Below are positions 36,895 to 46,061 of a stretch of 64,000 nucleotides of DNA, one piece after another. A model generated the notes under the pieces. That model saw only the letters and a program-made list of their open reading frames with translations, was not told where the DNA came from and searched no databases. The position numbers and the translations under genes were made by a program. Numbering within the stretch: position 1 is the first letter of the stretch; each line of letters begins with the position of its first letter. The DNA comes from Planomonospora parontospora (lineage in GTDB: Bacteria > Actinomycetota > Actinomycetes > Streptosporangiales > Streptosporangiaceae), in assembly GCA_014647935.1 (NCBI GenBank), contig BMQD01000016.1:140023-204022 (forward strand), written 5' to 3'.

Positions 36895-37578
36895 ATGCGG
36901 GTGATCGGTGCGGGATTCGGCCGTACGGGCACGCTCTCACTCAAGACCGCCCTGGAGCGGCTGGGCTTCGGGCCGTGCCACCACATGACCGAGGTGTTCG
37001 AGCGGCCGGGGCAGGCCCGCCGGTGGCTCGCCCTGGCCGAAGGGCGGCCGGTGGACTGGGACGACCTGCTGGGAGGCTACGAGTCCTGTGTGGACTGGCC
37101 GTCCGCCGCCTACTGGCGCGAGCTGGCCGCCCACTACCCCGAGGCCAAGGTCGTTCTGACGGTGCGCGATCCCGAGCGCTGGCTGGCGAGCATGGAGGCC
37201 ACCATCCTCCGGCAGCACGAGCGCGGGACCACGCTCGCCGGCCGGGCCCTCCTCGGGATCTCGTCCCTGCTGGGCACGGACTTCGCCGCGTTCATCCGGA
37301 TGACCGACCTGACCGTCGGGCAGCGGGTCTTCGACGGCCGTACGGACGACCGCGAGCACGTCCTCAAGAGGTTCCGCGCCCACATCGACGAGGTCGTGGC
37401 GGCGATCCCGCCCGAGCGGCTGCTCCGTTTCGAGGTCCGCGAGGGCTGGGAGCCGCTGTGCGGGTTCCTGGGAGTGCCGGTGCCCGACGAGCCGTTCCCG
37501 AGGGTGAACGACAAGGCCGACTTCGAGCGGCACGCCAGGGGGAGCATGCTCCCCATGCTCCTGCGGCGCGGCGGGTAG
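36895..37578 (+). CDS. P-loop sulfotransferase family protein
   Basis: 227 residues. The N-terminal 5'-phosphosulfate loop is VIGAGFGRTGTLSLKTALERLGFGPCHHMTEVF, then WRELAAHYPEAKVVLTVRDPERWLASMEATIL (3'-phosphate binding) and RLLRFEVREGWEPLCGFLGVPVPDEPFPRVND. This is the sulfotransferase subgroup common in actinobacteria and fungi; it may transfer sulfate from PAPS, but many members are uncharacterised. ATG 36895 has GGTGGGG upstream; an in-frame ATG at 36883 is possible. Single gene, with no obvious partner. Confidence 0.87.
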   Translation: MRVIGAGFGRTGTLSLKTALERLGFGPCHHMTEVFERPGQARRWLALAEGRPVDWDDLLGGYESCVDWPSAAYWRELAAHYPEAKVVLTVRDPERWLASMEATILRQHERGTTLAGRALLGISSLLGTDFAAFIRMTDLTVGQRVFDGRTDDREHVLKRFRAHIDEVVAAIPPERLLRFEVREGWEPLCGFLGVPVPDEPFPRVNDKADFERHARGSMLPMLLRRGG

Positions 37579-37639
37579 GCCCGTACGGCGGACCGGCACG
37601 GACGGGCCGGTGCGCCCGTTCTCCCGTCTCCGTGTTCCC

Positions 37640-37717
37640 TCAGGCCTTCCGCCAGCACCAGCGGAGGAGCTCCCGGCCGGTCAGGTCCGAGGTCAGGGCG
37701 GGGCGTCGGGGAGTCAT
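37640..37717 (-). pseudogene. remnant of a SAP-domain protein start (possible)
   Basis: A 25-codon frame reading MTPRRPALTSDLTGRELLRW, then CWRKA and a stop, resembles the conserved opening of actinobacterial SAP-domain proteins (PxLTxxLTGxELLRWYWL). It ends before the helix-extension-helix is complete, so it is probably a 5' remnant. No ribosome site is clear. The 389-bp gap in which it lies holds nothing else but the GH3 operator. Confidence 0.3.
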
Positions 37718-37851
37718 GACGGCAGCATGGCAGGCGCCTCCGACAATGTCCCCGCCAGGCGGCGGGCACCGTCCGGACCCGGGCGGCGGAGCGTGCTGGG
37801 AACGGTTCCCGGGATCAACCCGTCTCGACGGAGAACACGCCTCTATTTTCA

Positions 37852-37863
37852 GAGAGCGCTCTC
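37852..37863. promoter_or_regulatory. LacI/CebR-type operator of the GH3 gene
   Basis: GAGAGCGCTCTC is a perfect 12-bp palindrome with the central AGCGCT typical of LacI-family operators; it resembles the CebR site TGGGAGCGCTCCCA of cellulolytic actinomycetes. It lies 104 bp upstream of the beta-glucosidase start, consistent with cello-oligosaccharide control. The repressor gene is not in the window. Confidence 0.6.
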
Positions 37864-37967
37864 AGGAAACTATTGACGGGACCGGTGTCACGGCGTCAGG
37901 ATCTGCGCAGTGCGGATCACGGGGGAGCCGCCACGCCCTTCCGCAGCGCCTCGAGAACGGACCCTCG

Positions 37968-40628
<2,661 letters not shown>

Positions 40629-40651
40629 CCGGTCCGGAGGTCCTGACCTGA

Positions 40652-40687
40652 GCCATGCCGGGCCCGGAAGCCCGGGCCCGGCATGGC
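40652..40687 (+). terminator. strong hairpin terminator of the GH3 gene
   Basis: Perfect 16-bp stem GCCATGCCGGGCCCGG / CCGGGCCCGGCATGGC with a 4-nt loop, 23 bp after the stop codon. The stem is all G/C-rich and symmetric, the strongest hairpin seen in the window. Confidence 0.9.
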
Positions 40688-40807
40688 GCGGACTCCCCGT
40701 CGAGTCGCGGGAACGGGTCTTGCGGAGCGCGCGGATCCTGGTCAAGATCGGCCTGACACGTCCGACGGCGCCGCGGGGACCGCCTTCCGACCCTCCCGGA
40801 GGCATCC

Positions 40808-41800
40808 GTGCGTTTCCCCTCCCGCATCGCCGTCACCGCCGCCCTGACCGCCTCGATGGTCGCCGCCGTCTGCGGCGGTCCCGCCCGCGCGGCCGAGCCC
40901 GCCCTGACGGACCTGACCTTCGGCGGGGTGCACAACGCCTACGAGAGGGCGGCCTATCCCTATCTGATCGACGCGCTCGACGCCGGGAACCGGATGATCG
41001 AGATCGATCTGTGGACCTTCTTCGGCCAGTGGACCGTCAGCCACTCCAACCCCTTCTGGAGCGACAACAACTGCGAGCGGGGCGCGACGGCCGGCCAACT
41101 GCGCGACTCGGCGCGCAACCAGCAGTTCACGCACTGCCTGGACAACATCAGAGCCTGGCACGAGGCGAACCCGGGGCACGAGCTCCTGGTCGTCAAGCTG
41201 GAGATGAAGGACGGGTTCCACGACAACCGGGGCCGGGGGCCCGACGAGCTCGACGCCGTCCTGCGGGAGCGCTTCGGCGACGCGATGCTCACCCCGGCCG
41301 ACCTGATGGGCGGCCACGCCACCCCGGACGACGCCGCGCGCGCCGGGGCCTGGCCCGCCGACCACCGCGGCAGGATCCTGGTCTACGTGATCCGGGGCAC
41401 CGCGGAGAACGACAGCCTGCCCACCGAGCTGGAGTACGCCCGGCACCTGCGGGACCATCCCGCCGACGCCCAGGTCTTCCCGGTCCCCAGGGGAGGGTAC
41501 GGCGCCACCGACCCGCGCCAGGGGTACGAGGAGTCCCTGCGGCCCTGGTTCGTCGTCTTCGACGGGAGCGCCGCGTCCTTCGCCGGGCTGCCCGCCGAGC
41601 GGCGGGCGTTCTACGGCGACTACTTCACCGCGGTCACCTCCGCCCACGAGGTCGCGCCCGCGCTGGACCCGGTGAGCCCGCCCGCGGACCAGGCACTGGC
41701 CAGGACCCGGACGCTGGGCTGCCTGGGGGCGACCGTCGTGTCCAGCGACTGGCGCGACGTCCCCGGCTGGCAGGGTCCGCACACCCGCACCGGGTGCTGA
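40808..41800 (+). CDS. secreted Ca2+-dependent phosphoinositide-specific phospholipase C
   Basis: 330 residues, GTG start with GGAGG at 9-nt spacing. A signal peptide (VRFPSRIAVTAALTASMVAAVCGGPARAAE) is followed by the PI-PLC X-like fold of the bacterial PI-PLC-C1 type: GGVHNAYERAAYPYLIDALDAGNRMIEIDLWTFFGQWTVSHSNPF. The catalytic histidine is in the HNAY segment, metal contacts are in EIDLW, and a second His is in VSHSNP. LLVVKLEMKDGF and the C-terminal LGCLGATVVSSDWRDVPGW close the barrel. It cleaves phosphatidylinositol head groups or related phosphodiesters outside the cell. Confidence 0.88.
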   Translation: MRFPSRIAVTAALTASMVAAVCGGPARAAEPALTDLTFGGVHNAYERAAYPYLIDALDAGNRMIEIDLWTFFGQWTVSHSNPFWSDNNCERGATAGQLRDSARNQQFTHCLDNIRAWHEANPGHELLVVKLEMKDGFHDNRGRGPDELDAVLRERFGDAMLTPADLMGGHATPDDAARAGAWPADHRGRILVYVIRGTAENDSLPTELEYARHLRDHPADAQVFPVPRGGYGATDPRQGYEESLRPWFVVFDGSAASFAGLPAERRAFYGDYFTAVTSAHEVAPALDPVSPPADQALARTRTLGCLGATVVSSDWRDVPGWQGPHTRTGC

Positions 41801-41870
41801 CGGGGGGTCTACCACCGCGGCGGGGCCGCGGGCGACAGGCGGGGCCGCCGTACGGGATCCCGCGGTGCGC

Positions 41871-42043
41871 CCCCTTGGAGAAGTGCCGGCCGTCCGGGAG
41901 AGGGCGGTCATCGGCCGCACGGCGGCGGAACTGAGGACTTCCCGACGGCGGCAACCGTTCCGCACCCCACGCGCACTCCGGCCGCCACTCCCGGCGGGCC
42001 TACTGGAGGAAGAGGGCCGGACGGCCCGCACTTCTCCAAGGGG
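41871..42043. repeat. 27-bp inverted repeat flanking a 119-bp centre
   Basis: The left arm (41871-41897, CCCCTTGGAGAAGTGC plus 11 more bases) and right arm (42017-42043, ending GCACTTCTCCAAGGGG) are inverted copies with one mismatch in 27. The element is 173 bp. The right arm ends 19 bp before the start of a small membrane protein, inside its leader. It could be a large RNA stem, the ends of a small non-autonomous element, or an invertible segment. Confidence 0.85.
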
Positions 42044-42062
42044 CACACAGGGGATCACCGCC

Positions 42063-42305
42063 ATGACCTTCATCGCCACTCTCGCCATCGTCCTCCGCGT
42101 CCTGGGCAACACCCTCGTCCTGCCGCTGGCCGCCTGGGCGATCCTGACCGCGTGCGGCCCGGTGCACGCGAGTGCGGAGGTCTGCGACGCGGCCGACACG
42201 CTGAGCCGGGCGGAGCGGACGGCCGGGATGACCGCGGACGACCTGCTCCAGGTCGCGGAGAAGCAGCTCACCGACAAGCCCCGGACCGGCAAGCCCCGCC
42301 GGTGA
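42063..42305 (+). CDS. small membrane or secreted protein
   Basis: 80 residues. A strongly hydrophobic N-terminus (MTFIATLAIVLRVLGNTLVLPLAAWAILTACGPVHAS) looks like a membrane anchor or signal, possibly a lipoprotein (LTACG). A short acidic helix (EVCDAADTLSRAERTAGMTADDLLQVAEKQL) and a basic tail (TDKPRTGKPRR) follow. Not recognised. The inverted repeat upstream ends in its leader, so it may be post-transcriptionally controlled. Confidence 0.5.
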   Translation: MTFIATLAIVLRVLGNTLVLPLAAWAILTACGPVHASAEVCDAADTLSRAERTAGMTADDLLQVAEKQLTDKPRTGKPRR

Positions 42306-42495
42306 GGGCCACGGGCCCCGCGCGGCGGCGGCCGGGCGGCGGCCCGTTCACTGCGGCCCGCGGCCCGCTCGCCGCGTCCTGCGCACCGGAGCGCGTACGT
42401 GGGGAGATCCGGCCGGTCCCGGATCTTCCACGCCCGGTGTCCCGTTGCTACATTCCGAGATGAGAATTCATTTCAGTTTTGGACCGGAGGGCTCG

Positions 42496-43380
42496 ATGAC
42501 CGCTCTCACCCCCGAGCCGGAGCCGACGGCGCCCGCCCGGCGCGACCTGCCGCCGTCGATGGTCGAGCGGATGACCCTGATCATGGACGCGTTCACCGGC
42601 CGCTCCACCCGGCTGACCCTGGAGGACGTGGCCCGCCGTACGCACCTGCCGCGCTCGACGGCGCACCGGATCCTCGACCAGCTGGTCCGCCTCGGCTGGA
42701 TCGAGCACACCTCCTCCGGCTACGGCCTGGGGCCGCGCGCACTCGGGCTCGGTGGCGGCGACGGCCACGGCGAGGTCCGGGAGGCGGCCGCGCCGCTCCT
42801 GCACGACCTGCAGCTCAGAACCGGTCTCGTGGTGCACCTGGCGGTCCTCGACGGGGCGGAGGTCTTCTACCTCGACAAGGTGGGCGGGCGGTTCGCCGCC
42901 TCGGTCCCCTCCCGGGTCGGCGGCCGGGCCCCGGCCCACTCGACCGCGCTGGGCAAGGCGATGCTCGCCTGGCTCGAGCCCGAGGAGGTCGACGTCCGGA
43001 TCGGCGCCATCGGCCGGCTGACCGGCCGCACCATCGGCGAGATCGGCATCCTGCACCAGGAGCTGAACCGGGTACGGCAGCGCCGGGGGCTGGCCTTCGA
43101 ACGGGGGGAGTGCTTCCCCGACATCGCCTGCACGGCGGCGGCGATCCGCGGCCCCGAGGGGCCGGTGGCGGCGATCTCCCTGGTGGGGGACGCGCGGACC
43201 CCGCTGGAGAAGGTCGCCCCGCTGGTGGCCTGCGCCGCGCGGCAGGTCTCGGAGGCGCTCTTCCCGGCTGCGGAGGCTCCTCGGCGGGCCCGGCTGATGG
43301 CGGTGGTCCCGGACCGGACGTGGTCCGCGGAGACCGTGAACCGGCTCCTGGCCACCGGTCAGGAGGGCGACTGGTTCTGA
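42496..43380 (+). CDS. IclR-family transcriptional regulator
   Basis: 294 residues. The N-terminal winged helix is RMTLIMDAFTGRSTRLTLEDVARRTHLPRSTAHRILDQLVRLGWIEHTSSGYGLGPRALGLG (about 27-90). The C-terminal IclR effector domain has VHLAVLDGAEVFYLDKVGG, HSTALGKAMLAWL and GLAFERGECFPDIACTAAAIRGPEGPVAAISLVGD. ATG 42496 has GGAGGG upstream, and TACATT (42449-42454) is a good -10 box. IclR proteins often activate catabolic operons by binding around -50, which makes this a candidate regulator of the steroid genes 1.7 kb downstream that carry a motif at that position (inference). Confidence 0.9.
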   Translation: MTALTPEPEPTAPARRDLPPSMVERMTLIMDAFTGRSTRLTLEDVARRTHLPRSTAHRILDQLVRLGWIEHTSSGYGLGPRALGLGGGDGHGEVREAAAPLLHDLQLRTGLVVHLAVLDGAEVFYLDKVGGRFAASVPSRVGGRAPAHSTALGKAMLAWLEPEEVDVRIGAIGRLTGRTIGEIGILHQELNRVRQRRGLAFERGECFPDIACTAAAIRGPEGPVAAISLVGDARTPLEKVAPLVACAARQVSEALFPAAEAPRRARLMAVVPDRTWSAETVNRLLATGQEGDWF

Positions 43381-43687
43381 CGCCGCCGCGGGCGGAGAGA
43401 CGACGGGGAGCCGGTCGAAGCGGCCGGTCCTCTCCTGTGGCGGGGGGCGTGTGCTCCCGCCATGCCGCCGGTGAAGAGTCCCGCCGGCCGGCATCCCCTG
43501 ACCGGCTCCCACGGGCCGGCGGCGCGGAGCCGGGAAGGCCGTTTCCGACGGGCCCGCGCCGGGCCGGGCCCCACCTGCCCCGTGATCGTTGGTAATGCCT
43601 CGATGTGACGAACCGAAAATGAAGATCAACCCAGGCGGACGGGGAGGCTCGCGGGGCAGGGCGGGGTGAGACCCGAAGGGAGAAGCC
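43381..43687. other. 307-bp gap without a recognisable gene
   Basis: No gene, repeat or hairpin of note. The 3' part near 43590-43640 is slightly less GC-rich and may hold the promoter of the 60-residue protein that follows. Confidence 0.5.
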
Positions 43688-43870
43688 ATGCAGGAACGGA
43701 GACCGGTGACCTTGCTGGGCGGACCGCTGGACGGACTGACGTTCTTGTCGGCCGGGACCGAGAAGGCCGGCACCGCGTGCGTGATCCTCTTCAAGGATCA
43801 GCAGGTTCTGTACGAGCCCTTTCCCGATGAGGAATCGGGCGTCTGGCTCTACGGCGGAGTCATCGCCTGA
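43688..43870 (+). CDS. small hypothetical protein
   Basis: 60 residues from ATG 43688, with AGGGAG upstream. The sequence (VTLLGGPLDGLTFLSAG, VILFKDQQVLYEPFPDEESGVWLYGGVIA) has the G-G-P-L-D-G and Y-E-P...W-L-Y-G pattern found in short actinobacterial hypothetical proteins, probably a small beta barrel. Function unknown. It overlaps the 3' end of the sigma-factor remnant on the other strand. Confidence 0.6.
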   Translation: MQERRPVTLLGGPLDGLTFLSAGTEKAGTACVILFKDQQVLYEPFPDEESGVWLYGGVIA

Positions 43871-44114
43871 CCCGGTGCCCGGCGGGCGCCCGGTCGGCGT
43901 GTGGGTCCTCGTGGCCGTCCACGGGTGCTCGCAACGGCGCCCGGTAGCGGGCCGCCTCGGTGCGGTGCCGGCGGGATGTGAGCTCGGTGAGGATGCCGAA
44001 GGGCCGGGACCGGGCGTCCGGACAGGCCAGGTCGTAGGTTCCGCGGCGGGCGAAGGCGGCCAGGAACGTCTCGCCGACGAGGTCCTCGACCTGCTCCGGG
44101 CCCGGTTCGTCCTC
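43860..44114 (-). pseudogene. remnant of an ECF sigma factor (region 2)
   Basis: An 84-codon frame without a start codon reads QVEDLVGETFLAAFARRGTYDL, DARSRPFGILTELTSRRHRTEAARYRAPL and PVDGHEDPHADR. This matches sigma-70 region 2 of a particular ECF group (AEDLVAETFLxAFRRRxxYDLxRPDARPWLYGIATNLxxRHxRAExRRYRAL). The conserved WLYGIATN is corrupted to RPFGILTE, and both the N-terminal part and region 4 are missing. It abuts the hsaB stop codon. A decayed gene fragment left at the edge of the steroid cluster. Confidence 0.7.
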
Positions 44115-44721
44115 AGCCCCAGCGGTCTCCCCACCCCCACAGGACCGGCGCGCCCGCCGCCTCCGCGGTCCGCGCCTGCGGCTCCCGGGCGTCGACGCCG
44201 AACCGCCCCCGGAAGAAGATCAGCGGTCGCTGCCCGGTGCCCGCCTCGACCTCCAGGACCCTGCCGATCACCACGTCGTGGTCACCGGCGGCGTGCACGT
44301 CGGACACCTCGGCGTGCACCCGCAGCAGCACACCGCGCAGGGCCGGGGTGCCCCACCGGGACAGGTCCCAGTCGAGCCCGTCGTACTTCCTGCCCGTTCC
44401 GGAGCCGAACCGGCCGCACAGATCGACCTGGTCCTCGCCCAGCACGTTCACGCAGAACCGCCCGGAGTCGCGGATCCTCGGCCAGGTGCGGCCGCCGTGG
44501 CCGGCGCAGAACAGCACGAGCGGCGGTTCGAGCGAGACCGAGGCGAACGCCTGGCAGGCGAAGCCCACCGCCTCGCCGCCGTCGACCCCGGTGACCACCG
44601 TGACCCCGGTGGCGAACGCTCCCATCGCGCGCCGCATCTCCAGCGGGGTGGGCGGGGTGGTGGCGGTCGTGCCGACCGGGTCGCCGGCGTCTGCCGTGCG
44701 CGTCACGGGCTCGGCTGTCAT
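44113..44721 (-). CDS. hsaB: flavin reductase, HsaB-like (3-HSA hydroxylase reductase component)
   Basis: 202 residues. Flavin_Reduct domain: MRRAMGAFATGVTVVTGVDGGEAVGFACQAFASVSLEPPLVLFCAGHGGRTWPRIRDSGRFCVNVLGEDQVDLCGRFGSGTGRKYDGLDW. This is the typical reductase of two-component flavin monooxygenases. In steroid catabolism HsaB supplies FMNH2/FADH2 to HsaA, which hydroxylates 3-HSA to 3,4-DHSA. It is divergent from hsaD, and its promoter carries TACGTT (44767-44772 on the minus strand) with the 17-bp operator 30 nt upstream. The assignment rests on context as well as family. Confidence 0.85.
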   Translation of the reverse strand: MTAEPVTRTADAGDPVGTTATTPPTPLEMRRAMGAFATGVTVVTGVDGGEAVGFACQAFASVSLEPPLVLFCAGHGGRTWPRIRDSGRFCVNVLGEDQVDLCGRFGSGTGRKYDGLDWDLSRWGTPALRGVLLRVHAEVSDVHAAGDHDVVIGRVLEVEAGTGQRPLIFFRGRFGVDAREPQARTAEAAGAPVLWGWGDRWG

Positions 44722-44738
44722 GGCTCACCTCATGTCTC

Positions 44739-44763
44739 CCGGTACGGCGGGCGACCGTACCGG
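44739..44763. promoter_or_regulatory. CCGGTACGG / CCGTACCGG inverted repeat near the hsaB start
   Basis: Perfect 9-bp arms (44739-44747 and 44755-44763) with a 7-nt spacer, 17 bp upstream of the hsaB ATG and just downstream of its predicted -10 box (44767-44772). The position over the predicted transcription start suits a repressor operator, possibly for the KstR-like regulator. It does not match the mycobacterial KstR consensus. Confidence 0.5.
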
Positions 44764-44802
44764 AAGAACGTAGGCCGCGCGGCGCCGTACCCGCGCGGGG
44801 CG

Positions 44803-44819
44803 GTCCCGTTGAGCGGAAG
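44803..44819 (-). promoter_or_regulatory. 17-bp steroid-cluster operator, site 1 (hsaB)
   Basis: GTCCCGTTGAGCGGAAG, the least symmetric of the five copies. It lies 30 nt upstream of TACGTT (minus strand, 44767-44772), the likely hsaB -10 box, so it is centred near -50. Confidence 0.6.
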
Positions 44820-44868
44820 GCTCGGGGATCCCGGCCGGTGCGACGCCGGACCCCCGGGTACGGAGGCG

Positions 44869-44885
44869 GTCCCGCTGGCCGGGAC
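44869..44885 (+). promoter_or_regulatory. 17-bp steroid-cluster operator, site 2 (hsaD)
   Basis: GTCCCGCTGGCCGGGAC, embedded in a 9-bp perfect inverted repeat (GCGGTCCCG / CGGGACCGC). It lies 29 nt upstream of TACGTT (44915-44920), the likely -10 box of the hsaD-kstD-kshB unit. Confidence 0.65.
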
Positions 44886-44971
44886 CGCCGCCGCGACCGG
44901 ACGGCGGCCCCGGTTACGTTCCTGCGAGGCCGACACCCCCGCCGGCCGCTTCCCGGTGACCGAGGCGGATG

Positions 44972-46006
44972 ATGAGCACGGAGCCGAGCCACGAGCCGAG
45001 CCACGAACCGAGTCACGAGCCGAGCCGCGAGCCGAGCCGCGAGCCGAGCCGCGAGCCGAGCCACGAGCGGAGCCGCGAGCCGAGTCACGGGTCGGGTTAC
45101 GAGGCGGGCCGCGAGCCGAGTCACGAGTCGGGCCGTGAGCCGGGCCGCGAACCGAGTCACGAGTCGACGCTGCGTGAACTCGTGACCGACGAGGGAGTAC
45201 TGCGCTACCACGAGGCCGGTGACGGCCCGCCCCTGCTGCTGCTGCACGGATCAGGTCCCGGCGTCACCGGCTGGCGGAACTACCGCGGCAATCTGGCCGC
45301 CCTCGCCGAGCGCTTCCGCTGCCTGGTGCTGGAGTTCCCCGGCTTCGGCGTCAGCGAGCCCACCGGCGGCCACCCCATGGCCGCCGCTCCCGGCGCGGCG
45401 CTCCGCCTCCTCGACGGCCTCGGGATCGAGCAGGCCGACGTGATCGGCAACTCCATGGGCGGGATCGTGGGCGCCCAGGTGGCGATCTCCGACCCCGCCC
45501 GGGTGCGCCGCCTGGTCACCATCGGAGGACTGGGCGTGAACCTGTTCAGTCCAGGCCCCGGCGAGGGCATCAGGCTGCTCACGGAGTTCGTCGAACACCC
45601 CACCCGCGAGGCGCTCGTGCGCTGGCTGCACTCCATGGTCTACGACCCGGCCCTGGTCACCGAGGAGATGGTCGAGGAGCGCTGGGCGCAGGCCACCGAC
45701 CCGGACACGCTCGCCGCCTCCCGCCGGATGTACGGCAGGGCGGCGCTCGCCGCCCGTGCCGCCGCCGCGCGATCGGGCGCCCCGCCGTACTGGGCGATGC
45801 TGCACCGGATCAAGGCTCCGACGCTGATCACCTGGGGCCGCGATGACCGGGTCAGTCCCCTCGACATGGCGTTGGTGCCGATGCGGGTGATCCCCGGTGC
45901 CGAGCTGCACGTCTTCCCGGACTGCGGGCACTGGGTGATGATCGAGCAGCGGGCGGCCTGGGAGAGCGCCGTACTGGCCTTCCTGACCCGCAAGGAGGGC
46001 GTGTGA
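44972..46006 (+). CDS. hsaD: HsaD-like meta-cleavage-product hydrolase with N-terminal repeat tail
   Basis: 344 residues. Residues 1-65 are a Glu-Pro-Ser-His/Arg repeat tail not found in typical HsaD. The alpha/beta-hydrolase core then follows the M. tuberculosis HsaD pattern: LRYHEAGDGPPLLLLHGSGPGVTGW, nucleophile Ser161 in GNSMGG, INLFSPGPGEGIRLL-like segment, VYDPALVTEEMVEERW, acid Asp292 in WGRDDRVSPLD and base His320 in DCGHWVMIEQ. It hydrolyses 4,9-DSHA (4,5-9,10-diseco-3-hydroxy-5,9,17-trioxoandrosta-1(10),2-dien-4-oate) to the bicyclic DOHNAA and 2-hydroxyhexa-2,4-dienoate. ATG 44972 has GAGG 6 nt upstream (ATG 44969 is possible). First gene of a rightward operon. Confidence 0.9.
   Translation: MSTEPSHEPSHEPSHEPSREPSREPSREPSHERSREPSHGSGYEAGREPSHESGREPGREPSHESTLRELVTDEGVLRYHEAGDGPPLLLLHGSGPGVTGWRNYRGNLAALAERFRCLVLEFPGFGVSEPTGGHPMAAAPGAALRLLDGLGIEQADVIGNSMGGIVGAQVAISDPARVRRLVTIGGLGVNLFSPGPGEGIRLLTEFVEHPTREALVRWLHSMVYDPALVTEEMVEERWAQATDPDTLAASRRMYGRAALAARAAAARSGAPPYWAMLHRIKAPTLITWGRDDRVSPLDMALVPMRVIPGAELHVFPDCGHWVMIEQRAAWESAVLAFLTRKEGV
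44981..45160 (+). repeat. 12-bp tandem repeat encoding the HsaD N-terminal tail
   Basis: Fifteen 12-bp units with consensus GAGCCGAGCCAC/GC, in frame, encode EPSH or EPSR tetrapeptides. The first seven are nearly identical; units 8-15 diverge (GSGY, EAGR, ESGR), suggesting growth from the 5' side by slippage. Confidence 0.9.
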
Positions 46007-46061
46007 GCGAGCGAGCCAGAGATGCAGCGGCGTCGCGCACGCGGCCGACGGAGGAGGGCAC

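Noticed and set aside
42435-42451. GTCCCGTTGCTACATTC upstream of the IclR gene as a sixth operator copy
   Set aside because: Only the left half matches; the CGGGA half is missing and TACATT itself looks like the IclR -10 box.
44981-45160. 12-bp repeats considered as an intergenic promoter array with the HsaD start after them
   Set aside because: They are in frame, preceded by a good ribosome site and start codon, and no ribosome site precedes a later start. The coding reading is simpler, though not proven.
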